Shown: piece by piece, positions 33,241-41,078 of the stretch | How the letters are laid out: each line of letters starts with the position of its first letter | Position numbering within the stretch: position 1 is the first letter of the stretch | Position numbers and translations under genes: made by a program | The notes under the pieces: model-generated | Seen by the model: the letters and a program-made list of their open reading frames with translations, nothing else | Database searches by the model: none | Told to the model about the DNA's origin: nothing | Source of the DNA: an uncultured Flavobacteriales bacterium | Lineage (GTDB): Bacteria; Bacteroidota; Bacteroidia; Flavobacteriales; UBA1820 | Length of the DNA: 55,879 bases | Direction: 5' to 3' | Assembly: GCA_959608625.1 (NCBI GenBank) | Contig: CAUHQV010000014.1 | Coordinates: forward strand, 1 to 55,879

Positions 33241-35109
33241 GTGAATTATCTGTCGGCGGAAAATATCAGCAAATCGTTCGGGGTACGTACGTTGTTCTCC
33301 GGGCTTACTTTCGGAATCAACCAGGGAGAGAAAGTGGCCTTTGTCGCCAAGAACGGTACGGGAAAATCCACCCTGATGAAGATCCTGGCGGGGAAAGACA
33401 CTCCCGATACGGGCAGTGTGGTGATCCGCAAAGGGATTAAGGTCGGCTATCTGGAACAGCAGCCTTCATTCGATCCCGAAATGAAAGTGGCCGATGTAAT
33501 ATACGGAGGGGACAGCCCGCAATTGAAAGCGATCGCACGCTACGAGCGGGCCGTACACGATAAAAACTATTCCGCCGATTTCCAGGCTGCTTACGAGCAG
33601 ATGGACGCGCTGGGTGCGTGGGATTACGAAGTGCGGATACAGACTATCCAGTCCCAGCTGGGACTGGACAAGGTAGATGCGCCCTGCGGACAGATGTCCG
33701 GCGGGCAGATGCGCCGCCTGGCCTTGGCGCGGGTACTGATCGAAGAACCGGACTTCCTGATTCTGGACGAACCGACCAACCACCTGGATATCCCGATGGT
33801 GGAATGGCTCGAAGAGTATCTTTCCAAAGCGAAAATCACTTTGTTCATGGTCACGCACGACCGCTGGTTTCTCGACCGGGTGTGTTCCGACATTCTCGAG
33901 TTGGATGAAGGAGTTTTGTGGCGCTATGCGGGGTCGTATTCCGATTTTCTGCAAAAGCGGGAAGAACGGTATGCGGCCGCCCAATCGGCCACGGACAAGG
34001 CCCGCAACATCATGCGCACCGAACTGGAATGGATCCGCCGCCAGCCACAGGCGCGGGGAACGAAGGCTAAAGCCCGGGTGGATTCGTTCGACGACCTGAA
34101 AAAACGCGCCAGCCGCCGGGTAGACGAACGGGTACTTACTTTAGGCATCAATATGGAGCGATTGGGCTCCAAAGTGGTAGAGATACACAGTGTGTCAAAA
34201 TCCTGGGGAGAGGAGAAAATGCTCGACCATTTCGATTATACGTTCCGCCGGGGCGAGCGGGTCGGGATCGTGGGCGACAACGGTACCGGCAAATCCACCT
34301 TCCTCCGCCTGGTGACGGGAGAGCTGGCCCCCGATACGGGGAAAGTGGTCATAGGAGATACGGTGGTGTTCGGTTATTACAGCCAGAGCGGCATCGAGGT
34401 CAATCCCGGCGAGAAGGTCATCGACGTGGTGCGCAAGTTCGGGGATTACCTGCCGCTGGCAAAAGGAAAGAAACTGTCGGCCGAGCAGCTATTGGAGCGG
34501 TTCCTTTTCACGCGGGCCCAGCAGTGGGACTATGTGGAAAAACTGTCCGGCGGGGAACTCCGCCGTCTGTACCTTTGCACGGTGCTGATCTCCAATCCGA
34601 ATTTTTTGATCCTGGACGAACCGACCAACGACCTGGACATCCTTACCCTGACGGTGCTGGAAGACTTTTTGCAGGAATACCAGGGGGTACTTCTCGTGGT
34701 GAGTCACGACCGTTATTTCGTAGACAAGATCGCCGACCATATATTCGTGTTCGAAGGGCCGGGCCAGGTGAAGGATTTTCCGGGTTCCTATTCGGAATAC
34801 CGCCTGTGGCGCCGTTCGGCAGGAGCCCGTCCGGCAGCTTCTGCTGAAGAAAAGCCCAAAGCCGGGAAAGAACGCGGCCCCCGGAAGGCCCGGTTGTCTT
34901 ACAAGGAGCAGCAGGAATATGACTCCATAGAAAAAGAAATCCCGCAGCTCGAAACGGAGAAGAAAGAAATAGAAGGCACTTTTTCGTCCGGGGACGAACT
35001 CACTCCCGAGCGTGTAAACGAGCTTTCGGCCCGTATGGAGCGGATACTTGCCCGGTTGGACGAGCTCGAAATGCGCTGGCTGGAACTTTCCGAACTCAAA
35101 AGGGAATAA
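33241..35109 (+). CDS. ABC-F family ATPase (Uup/EttA-like)
   Basis: Cytoplasmic protein of 622 aa with two ABC domains and no membrane part. Walker A motifs are AKNGTGKSTL (about 36-45) and GDNGTGKSTF (about 345-354). Signatures are MSGGQMRRLALAR and LSGGELRRLYLCT. Each Walker B reads LILDEPTNHLD or LILDEPTNDLD. The interdomain linker is charged and helical (ARGTKAKARVDSFDDLKKRA). The C-terminus is a coiled coil after about 545, as in Uup. Such proteins bind the ribosomal E site or resolve translation problems. The start is GTG, and no alternative Met precedes the first Walker A, so initiation may be leaderless. Confidence 0.94.
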   Translation: MNYLSAENISKSFGVRTLFSGLTFGINQGEKVAFVAKNGTGKSTLMKILAGKDTPDTGSVVIRKGIKVGYLEQQPSFDPEMKVADVIYGGDSPQLKAIARYERAVHDKNYSADFQAAYEQMDALGAWDYEVRIQTIQSQLGLDKVDAPCGQMSGGQMRRLALARVLIEEPDFLILDEPTNHLDIPMVEWLEEYLSKAKITLFMVTHDRWFLDRVCSDILELDEGVLWRYAGSYSDFLQKREERYAAAQSATDKARNIMRTELEWIRRQPQARGTKAKARVDSFDDLKKRASRRVDERVLTLGINMERLGSKVVEIHSVSKSWGEEKMLDHFDYTFRRGERVGIVGDNGTGKSTFLRLVTGELAPDTGKVVIGDTVVFGYYSQSGIEVNPGEKVIDVVRKFGDYLPLAKGKKLSAEQLLERFLFTRAQQWDYVEKLSGGELRRLYLCTVLISNPNFLILDEPTNDLDILTLTVLEDFLQEYQGVLLVVSHDRYFVDKIADHIFVFEGPGQVKDFPGSYSEYRLWRRSAGARPAASAEEKPKAGKERGPRKARLSYKEQQEYDSIEKEIPQLETEKKEIEGTFSSGDELTPERVNELSARMERILARLDELEMRWLELSELKRE

Positions 35110-35114
35110 ATATA

Positions 35115-35555
35115 CTATCGCCATAATCGCCGCCAGAGCCGGTATCCGGCAAAGGCCAATCCGGCGGCAATGATTCCTCCTATCAGCAAACGGCCTAAGG
35201 CCGGTTTTTTGACCGAACGGATTTCTTCTTTCCTTTCGGTTTGCGACGTATTTGTTTCCAAATAGTTTTCTTGGGTTTGCGAATAAATTTCCTGCCGGGC
35301 GGAATCCCGGCATTCGACGGTGTATTCCCGCTGTATTTTTCTTACAGGCCGTCCCAGAGTGTCCGTTTCGGTGATCCGCTCGTAGATGCGGATATTAGAC
35401 AAGGAATTTTCCTGTAGGCAGGACAGGGAAACTCCCGATACGGAATCTACAATTTGCTGTTCTGTGGTATGGTGTTGGCGTATCTGGGCGTTTTCTTTTT
35501 TAACGCTGCAGGCCGGGAAAAGAGCCAGGGCAAGGATATAAATTGTTTTCTTCAT
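35115..35555 (-). CDS. Small envelope protein, lipoprotein-like, with C-terminal membrane helix
   Basis: Protein of 146 aa. The N-terminus MKKTIYILALALFPACSVKKEN looks like a lipoprotein signal with Cys16. A polar middle follows (RIYERITETDTLGRPVRKI). The C-terminus has a hydrophobic helix at about 122-140 ending in RLWRRLWR. Its ATG overlaps the stop of the gene at 35552-35953 by 4 bp (ATGA), so the two are translationally coupled. A short lipoprotein following a membrane-plus-coiled-coil protein recalls phage spanins, but the C-terminal helix does not fit a standard outer spanin. Function not established. Confidence 0.72.
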   Translation of the reverse strand: MKKTIYILALALFPACSVKKENAQIRQHHTTEQQIVDSVSGVSLSCLQENSLSNIRIYERITETDTLGRPVRKIQREYTVECRDSARQEIYSQTQENYLETNTSQTERKEEIRSVKKPALGRLLIGGIIAAGLAFAGYRLWRRLWR

Positions 35556-35953
35556 CGGTTGGTATCGGTTCCTGCGGCATTTTCGGCAGGCCTGCGCGCC
35601 GGGCAGGCCGTGTCGGTACAGCCCAGCCCGTCGTGCCGCTGGCGCATGAGCTGGACTTCGAGTTCTATTTTGTAGAGTTTCCGGGAGAGCTCGTTGATCA
35701 GGGCCCGCTTGGCATTCAGGTCGTCCTGCATCCGGTCCATTTCACTGTAAGCTTCGCGCAGGCTGTCCTTGAGGAACAATATCTGTTCCCGGGACGCCGT
35801 CTCCAGTTTGACCGTGTTGTCTATCCGGGTGGACTCTACGTCTTCCCGCCGGCGGAATACAGCGGAAAATACGATAGGAGCCAGCTCCCGGAGTCCCAGC
35901 GCTCCGACGAGCGAAAGGATGAGTTCGTCCCAGCCAATGGTATCCTGCGTCAT
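35552..35953 (-). CDS. Small membrane-associated coiled-coil protein
   Basis: Protein of 133 aa. The ATG at 35953 has a strong AAGGAG site; the longer frame begins with a TTG that lies inside the promoter's -7 box. A hydrophobic segment at about residues 10-30 (ELILSLVGALGLRELAPIVF) is followed by charged heptad-like sequence at about 45-105 (LKDSLREAYSEMDRMQDDL and SRKLYKIELEVQLMRQR), predicted coiled coil. A Cys pair GCTDTAC lies near the C-terminus. With the coupled downstream gene it resembles an inner-membrane spanin partner. This is inference from layout only. Confidence 0.75.
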   Translation of the reverse strand: MTQDTIGWDELILSLVGALGLRELAPIVFSAVFRRREDVESTRIDNTVKLETASREQILFLKDSLREAYSEMDRMQDDLNAKRALINELSRKLYKIELEVQLMRQRHDGLGCTDTACPARRPAENAAGTDTNR

Positions 35954-35995
35954 TATTTTATCTCCTTCATTTTCTCTCCCGTTCAAAAGGTTTAC

Positions 35996-36026
35996 CAAAT
36001 ATAATAATCATAAAGGAAATTTCAAA
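35996..36026 (-). promoter_or_regulatory. Consensus promoter of the small two-gene unit
   Basis: The minus strand has TTTG (36026-36023), 19 bp, then TATATTTG (36003-35996), a perfect match. It lies about 43 bp before the ATG at 35953 and shows the upstream TTG start to be wrong. Confidence 0.8.
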
Positions 36027-36054
36027 ATGAAATGAAAAAAAAGAGCCGGAATAT

Positions 36055-36104
36055 TTTGTGCGGCAGACCATTTATGCGTAATATTGCGGAATGAATGTTC
36101 ATTC
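36055..36104 (+). promoter_or_regulatory. Promoter and palindromic operator of the TetR gene
   Basis: TTTG (36055-36058), 20 bp, then TAATATTG (36079-36086), one base off consensus. Directly after it, over the expected transcription start, is GAATGAATGTTCATTC (36089-36104), an inverted repeat with 7-bp arms and a 2-bp centre. Size and position are typical for a TetR-family operator, and the regulator gene starts 13 bp later. Confidence 0.78.
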
Positions 36105-36116
36105 GAATAAACGGCG

Positions 36117-36737
36117 ATGAATCAGGATTTTGAAAAGAGCGACAAGTACACGGCTATTCTGAATAGCACGCTTTTCCTGGTATCCACATACGGGTTCCAT
36201 GGCACGTCTATGGCCATGATCGCCGAGGATGCAGGGATAGGCGCGGGTACGATTTACCGCTATTTCAAGAGCAAGGACGATTTGATCTACCGCCTGATGC
36301 GCAATATTCAGGAAAGAGTGATCGAGGCGATGATGGAGGGCTACGAAGAGACGATCCCATACCGGGACCGGTTCGAACTGATGTGGCTCAATATGACGCA
36401 TTATTATATCAACCATCCGGCGGAGTTCCAATATGCCGAACAGCATAGGCATTCGGGATACATGCAGCACCTGGCCCGTGTGTCGGGAGTGCATATTCTC
36501 AACCCGGTGTTGCGGTTTTTCATCGAAGGAAAGAAAAACAAATTCATCAAGGACCTTCCCCTTTATACGATCATAGCCGTTTCCCGCGGGCCTATCATCG
36601 AGATGGCCAAGCTCCATATCGACCACAACCAGCGCTTGACGGAAGACCGTATCCGCCAGGCTTGCCGGGCTTGTTGGGACGCGCTGCGGTATACGGAAGA
36701 AAACAGGCAGAATAATCACGACGAAACGACGAAATAA
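36117..36737 (+). CDS. TetR/AcrR-family transcriptional regulator
   Basis: DNA-binding repressor of 206 aa. The N-terminal HTH spans about residues 10-55 and shows the family pattern: ILNSTLFLVSTYGFHGTSMAMIAEDAGIGAGTIYRYFKSKDDLIYRL. The C-terminal ligand-binding part is helical, and its ligand cannot be predicted. An inverted repeat over its own start site suggests autorepression. The KAS III gene follows 6 bp later on the same strand, so the pair is probably co-transcribed. An acyl-CoA, acyl-ACP or a related metabolite is a reasonable guess for the effector. Confidence 0.93.
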   Translation: MNQDFEKSDKYTAILNSTLFLVSTYGFHGTSMAMIAEDAGIGAGTIYRYFKSKDDLIYRLMRNIQERVIEAMMEGYEETIPYRDRFELMWLNMTHYYINHPAEFQYAEQHRHSGYMQHLARVSGVHILNPVLRFFIEGKKNKFIKDLPLYTIIAVSRGPIIEMAKLHIDHNQRLTEDRIRQACRACWDALRYTEENRQNNHDETTK

Positions 36738-36743
36738 ACGATT

Positions 36744-37841
36744 ATGGAAAAGTACTTGAACACGGTCATTGCGGGTTCCGGCAGTTATCTGCCGCCCAAA
36801 GTAATAGAGAACGATTATTTTCTTTCCACTGAATTTTACGATGTGGACGGGACGCGGATAGACCGCACCAACGAGGACATCATCGAAAAATTCCGCGAAC
36901 TAGTCGGTATCACCGAACGCCGCTACGCCGAGGACGGGGTGAACAATTCCGATATGGCGGCCCTGGCGGCTGAAAAGGCCATCGAGAGATGGGGCGGCAG
37001 CAAGGAAAACCTGGATTATATCATCGTGGCGCACAACTATGCCGATATCCCCGAAACGACGTATTGCAGTGAATTAGTGCCTTCGGTCAGCGCCCGGGTA
37101 AAGCACAAACTCGGCATAAAGAACAGCCGGTGCATCCCGTACGATATGGTCTTCGGTTGCCCCGGTTGGGTGCAGGGCGTTATCCTGGCCCATCAATTGA
37201 TGCAGGCGCGTCTGGCGAAAAACATCCTGGTAGTGGGCAGCGATACGCTTTCGCGCATTTGCGATCCGCACGACCGCGACCAGATGATTTTTTCGGACGG
37301 GGCCGGGGCGGTGGTGCTCACGGCGGAAGAGTCCGATAAAAAATACGGCGTGCTGTCTACGGCCAGCGTGTCCGACACCGGGGAGGAAACCGACTACCTG
37401 AAAGGCGGCCCGAGCGTGAACCCCGACTATAAAGGCCCCCGCCGCACGATGATCCGCATGGCCGGCCGCAAAGTATACGAATACGTGCTGAAAAAGGTTC
37501 CCGGAGCGATAAAAGAAGCGATGGACCAGGCAGGGTTGGTACTGGACGATATGTCCAAGATGATCATCCACCAGGCCAACGAAAAAATGGACGAAGCGGT
37601 GTTTACCCGCCTTCGCCGCCTGTATCCCGGCTCTAAAAAAGAAAGCAAGGAATTCATGCCGATGAGCCTTTCGTTCCTGGGCAATTCGTCGGTGGCTACC
37701 GTCCCGACCCTGTACGACCTGATATGCCAGGGGCGTTTTCCCGAGCATCAGTTCAACCCGGGGGACAACATCATCCTCACCTCGGTGGGTGCGGGAATGA
37801 GCATCAATGCGGTGATATACCGTTTCCCGGATAAAAAATAA
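36744..37841 (+). CDS. 3-oxoacyl-ACP synthase III (FabH/KAS III-like)
   Basis: Condensing enzyme of 365 aa with the KAS III triad: Cys139 in VFGCPGWVQG, His276 in IIHQANEKMD and Asn314 in FLGNSSVAT. FSDGAGAVVLTAEE also matches. It is longer than housekeeping FabH (about 317-335 aa), with extra residues around 100-130. Housekeeping FabH starts fatty-acid synthesis from acetyl-CoA. The extra length and the TetR partner suggest a specialised paralogue, perhaps for branched or unusual acyl primers or a signalling lipid. That last part is inference. Confidence 0.9.
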   Translation: MEKYLNTVIAGSGSYLPPKVIENDYFLSTEFYDVDGTRIDRTNEDIIEKFRELVGITERRYAEDGVNNSDMAALAAEKAIERWGGSKENLDYIIVAHNYADIPETTYCSELVPSVSARVKHKLGIKNSRCIPYDMVFGCPGWVQGVILAHQLMQARLAKNILVVGSDTLSRICDPHDRDQMIFSDGAGAVVLTAEESDKKYGVLSTASVSDTGEETDYLKGGPSVNPDYKGPRRTMIRMAGRKVYEYVLKKVPGAIKEAMDQAGLVLDDMSKMIIHQANEKMDEAVFTRLRRLYPGSKKESKEFMPMSLSFLGNSSVATVPTLYDLICQGRFPEHQFNPGDNIILTSVGAGMSINAVIYRFPDKK

Positions 37842-37885
37842 AGTAAGTTTTTATTTAAATATCGAAAACAGTTGTGTTAATTAAG

Positions 37886-37914
37886 AAGGCCGGCGCTTAG
37901 CGCCGGCCTTTTGA
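37886..37914. terminator. Bidirectional terminator between KAS III and FtsE-like genes
   Basis: AAGGCCGGCGC pairs perfectly with GCGCCGGCCTT around a 3-nt loop, followed by TTTTGATTTTAT on the plus strand. Gene ends at 37841 (+) and 37935 (-) converge on it. Confidence 0.9.
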
Positions 37915-37934
37915 TTTTATTCGGATATGAAACT

Positions 37935-38777
37935 CTACTGCTCTTTTTCTTTTTCCTTTTTCTGCACTTCGTGCAGCGTGCCCCCGTCTATTTTTACCGT
38001 GCGGGCGGGGAATTTAAGGATCATGGTGTAGTCGTGCGTAGCCATGACCACGGCTGTGCCGTGCCGCTGGTTGATGTCGAGCAGCAGGCGGAGGATCTCG
38101 GCCGAAGTATTGGGGTCGAGGTTGCCGGTCGGTTCGTCGGCGATGATGATCTCCGGGTCGTTCAGCAGGGCGCGGGCAATGGCGATGCGCTGCTGCTCGC
38201 CGCCGGACATCTGGTAGGTGAACTTATCCTGCGTGCCTTCCATCCCGACGTTTTTCAGGACTTCGAGGATGCGTTGTTTGATCTTGTCCTCGTCCTTCCA
38301 GCCGGTGGAACGCAGCACGAATGCCAGGTTCTGGTACACGTTGCGGTCGGAGAGCAGTTGGAAGTCCTGGAAGACGATGCCCAGCCGGCGGCGCAGGAAA
38401 GGGATGGTATCTTCGTCCAAGCGGCGCAGGTCGAAGCCAGCAACCCTTCCGACTCCGGCCGTGAGGAGGACGTCCCCGTACAGCACACGAAGCAGGGTGG
38501 ATTTGCCGCTTCCCGTTTTACCGATCAGGTAAACGAATTCCCCGTCTTTGACGGAGAGTTTTATGTCTTTTACGATCACGCCTCCGCGCTGGCCTACCCC
38601 GGGTGTATCCAGCCAAACGATATCTTCAATCGGCCGTTCGGTTTGATTTTCCTTACTTTTGGCGGAAATCTCCATGTCTTTTACCGTTTCCCCCTGTTCT
38701 TTATTCATTCCCGGGATACCCAACGATACGGTATCCTCCGAAGAATCGTCCCTCTGTCTTTTTGTCGTATATTCCAT
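37935..38777 (-). CDS. FtsE-like ABC ATPase with N-terminal extension
   Basis: ATP-binding protein of 280 aa. Walker A GKTGSGKSTL is at residues 86-95, signature MSGGEQQRIAIARAL follows, then Walker B IIIADEPTGNLD and the H-loop in MATHDYTM. The core is typical of FtsE, which with FtsX controls peptidoglycan hydrolases at division. FtsE is normally about 220-230 aa; here roughly 50 polar residues precede the domain. An internal Met at residue 36 (MEISAKSKE) could be the real start. No ftsX is adjacent. It follows a secreted hydrolase gene by 13 bp. Confidence 0.85.
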   Translation of the reverse strand: MEYTTKRQRDDSSEDTVSLGIPGMNKEQGETVKDMEISAKSKENQTERPIEDIVWLDTPGVGQRGGVIVKDIKLSVKDGEFVYLIGKTGSGKSTLLRVLYGDVLLTAGVGRVAGFDLRRLDEDTIPFLRRRLGIVFQDFQLLSDRNVYQNLAFVLRSTGWKDEDKIKQRILEVLKNVGMEGTQDKFTYQMSGGEQQRIAIARALLNDPEIIIADEPTGNLDPNTSAEILRLLLDINQRHGTAVVMATHDYTMILKFPARTVKIDGGTLHEVQKKEKEKEQ

Positions 38778-38790
38778 ATCAGGATATTTA

Positions 38791-40548
38791 TTATTTATCG
38801 TCGGTTATGGCATCGTAGCACGTTTGCTGGATGCGGGTGCGGAAATTACCGTTAGAAAGCTTGTTGTTGTTCATCGATTCGAATGTCCGGTTGGACAGGA
38901 ACACATAGATCATATCGGCGTCCGGGTCTATCCATACTGCCGTTCCCGTAAATCCGGTGTGCCCGAAAGTCTTCGGCCCCATCACTTTGTTCGAAAAGGA
39001 CGGCCGGTCGAATCCCAGCCCGCGGTAGTTCCCTTGGTCGCAGTAGTAGCACGAGGAGAACAGTTTCACGGTACTGTCCTCGATATACCGTTCCCCGCCG
39101 TAAACCCCGCCGTTGAGGTACATCTGGCACATCTTGGCCATATCGTCCGCCGTGGAAAACAGCCCGGCGTGTCCCGATACCCCGTCCAGGAAAGCCGCCG
39201 CCATATCGTGTACGTGCCCGCGCACCACCGTGTGGCGCCAATACGTATCGTTCTCGGACGGTACGATCTCGGTTTTGGAAAAACGGTTCAGCGGATTGTA
39301 GCCCGATCGCGAGGCCCCGATCGGACGGTACAGGTCTGTCTGCACCAGCGAGTCGATCGGCTGTCCATAGAACTGTTCGATCATCTGCCGGAAGATAAAG
39401 AACGCGAAGTCCGAATAGACGTATTTCTTGTCGTTTTGCACGGGCGAAAGGATCATCTGGTGTTCGATAGTGTCCTTGATGCTTTTGATGGCGTACATGC
39501 CTTCCACCACTTCCTGGGTGAAGGTACTGTCCGGAGTGACGCGGTAGTATTCCGGCAGGGGACGCGTCTGCTCATCGATGGTCTGGAGGTAGTAGGGTAT
39601 CCAGGCTTTCAGCCCGGCCCTGTGGGTCAGGATATCGGCCAGGATCATGTTTTCCTTGTTTGTACCCTTGAATTTGGGCATCACGTCGCCCAAACGGTCG
39701 TCGAGGTGAATCTTGCCTTCGTCATACAGGCGCATCACGAACGGAAGGGAGGCCATGATTTTGGTCACGGAAGCCATGTCGTATATCATATCGCCTGTTA
39801 TCTTTTCGGAGCCGTCCATTGTGCCCATCGTTGTGCCGTGCCAGCGGTCGTATACCACGCGGCCATGCCGCCCCACTAATACGTGTACGCCCGGCGCGGC
39901 CCCGCTTTCCACTACTTCGCGCAGGATCGCATCTATCTTGGCCAGCGTGTCTGAAGACATCCCGACCTGTTCGCCGTAGCCGTAGCCCAGCCGGATAGCC
40001 GGGGAATTTTCCGTGGCCAACCCACCGAAAATGGCTTCGGCGGCGGCTATCTGGGAAAAGAAAGAAGCCGAAACGGAACTTACCCTATTCCCGGTGATGC
40101 CCCCGAAGGCTTTTTCCACCTGCCGGGGCTTGCCGTTGAAGGCTGCGATGACGACTTTGCCCGGAAGAATTACACCCGAGAGCGCTTCGCGGGCGCTTTT
40201 AATGTCCCGCACCCCTACGATCAGGATGTCGCCGGGGCGGACTTTTTTCAGCTCGCTTCGGTAAATAGTCTGTACGGGCGCGTATTTACGGATATATTTT
40301 TCAAAGAGGGGCAATACGCCCGAGGCGGCCTGCAGGTAATAGATCTTTTGTGCGGTAAGGTCGCGGACGGGGAGGAGGTCGCCCTCGATGGCCAGGGATC
40401 TTTCTGCCAGGGCCATCACCCGGGCGGTGTCCTGTGCGGCCAATGGCCGGCGCAGGGCCTGGAGATACTCTTTTTGGACGGATTGGCCGGAGACTCCCAG
40501 ACAGACCAGTGCCAGGCAAAAGAACAGCGCGGAGCGGAAGAAGTTCAT
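38791..40548 (-). CDS. Secreted serine hydrolase, beta-lactamase fold, with GH3-C-like N-terminal region
   Basis: Exported protein of 585 aa with a signal peptide ending near GVSGQ. Residues about 195-580 form a class C beta-lactamase/PBP-type domain: SVTK (Ser260, Lys263), YSD at 378-380 as the YxN-like motif, and FGHTGFTG near the C-terminus. Residues about 25-190 (RPGDILIVGVRDIKSAREAL and the ILPGKVVIAAFNGKP stretch) look like a reduced GH3 C-terminal domain. Bacteroidota have GH3-GH3C-beta-lactamase fusions of about 1000 aa; this one lacks the catalytic GH3 part. Role in peptidoglycan or peptide hydrolysis is likely but unproven. Confidence 0.85.
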   Translation of the reverse strand: MNFFRSALFFCLALVCLGVSGQSVQKEYLQALRRPLAAQDTARVMALAERSLAIEGDLLPVRDLTAQKIYYLQAASGVLPLFEKYIRKYAPVQTIYRSELKKVRPGDILIVGVRDIKSAREALSGVILPGKVVIAAFNGKPRQVEKAFGGITGNRVSSVSASFFSQIAAAEAIFGGLATENSPAIRLGYGYGEQVGMSSDTLAKIDAILREVVESGAAPGVHVLVGRHGRVVYDRWHGTTMGTMDGSEKITGDMIYDMASVTKIMASLPFVMRLYDEGKIHLDDRLGDVMPKFKGTNKENMILADILTHRAGLKAWIPYYLQTIDEQTRPLPEYYRVTPDSTFTQEVVEGMYAIKSIKDTIEHQMILSPVQNDKKYVYSDFAFFIFRQMIEQFYGQPIDSLVQTDLYRPIGASRSGYNPLNRFSKTEIVPSENDTYWRHTVVRGHVHDMAAAFLDGVSGHAGLFSTADDMAKMCQMYLNGGVYGGERYIEDSTVKLFSSCYYCDQGNYRGLGFDRPSFSNKVMGPKTFGHTGFTGTAVWIDPDADMIYVFLSNRTFESMNNNKLSNGNFRTRIQQTCYDAITDDK

Positions 40549-40561
40549 ATTATTTTTCGTT

Positions 40562-41008
40562 TTATTCTTTTTGTCCTTGTGAGGCGAGCGCCTCCTTCAG
40601 AGGAATCTTGACCCCGTATTTGAAGGCAATGATAAAGGCGTCGGGATAGCCTTTGCCCTGTGCCGCCCGCATCTGGGCCTGGGCATCGGCATAATTGCCA
40701 GTACCACTGCCGGTATAGTATTTCAGGTAGCGGTCTTCGCGGTAGGATTTCAGGTCGGGGAATAACTTCAGGGCCTTATCCCCGGTGCCCTCGAGAGGAC
40801 GTACGGACGACAATACCTGCACATAATAAAGTATCCCGTCCTCCGGTACTTCGGGCGAAGCGGCCGTTTGGGCGGGGGCAGGCTCCTGCCGGGTAAAGGC
40901 GCGTTCGAGATTGGCCTTCAGCCGCTCTTTGTCTGCAGTTTGCGCCTGGGTTTGAGTAAAGCTCGCAAGCGCACAAACGACCGCTATGTAAAAAAGGGGG
41001 CTTTTCAT
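40562..41008 (-). CDS. Small periplasmic SPOR-like protein
   Basis: Protein of 148 aa with a signal peptide ending at TQAQ (about residue 22). The C-terminal half fits a SPOR domain, which binds denuded peptidoglycan: YYVQVLSSVRPL, then YLKYYTGSGTGNYADAQAQM and GYPDAFIIAFKYG. The amidase at 44015-45208 ends in a similar module. It is first in a run with the serine hydrolase (14 bp) and FtsE-like gene, behind the palindromic promoter at 41019-41038. This grouping suggests work on the cell wall. Confidence 0.85.
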   Translation of the reverse strand: MKSPLFYIAVVCALASFTQTQAQTADKERLKANLERAFTRQEPAPAQTAASPEVPEDGILYYVQVLSSVRPLEGTGDKALKLFPDLKSYREDRYLKYYTGSGTGNYADAQAQMRAAQGKGYPDAFIIAFKYGVKIPLKEALASQGQKE

Positions 41009-41018
41009 AGGAATCTAT

Positions 41019-41038
41019 TTTGCGTTTACGCAAATATA
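41019..41038 (-). promoter_or_regulatory. Promoter with palindrome over the -7 box
   Basis: The minus strand reads TATATTTG (41038-41031), and its last bases begin the inverted repeat TTTGCGTAAACGCAAA (41034-41019; 7-bp arms, 2-bp centre). No TTTG lies at -33. A symmetric site overlapping -7 and the transcription start, in a promoter lacking -33, suggests control by a dimeric protein. Alternatively, it may fold as a 5' hairpin in the RNA. Confidence 0.6.
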
Positions 41039-41078
41039 GGGATAAGGGGTGAAAATAGGGAGCAGATGTCCCGTTTTT

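Noticed and set aside
35954..35998. TTG at 35998 as start of the small coiled-coil protein
   Set aside because: The TTG is part of the TATATTTG box; the ATG at 35953 has an AAGGAG site.
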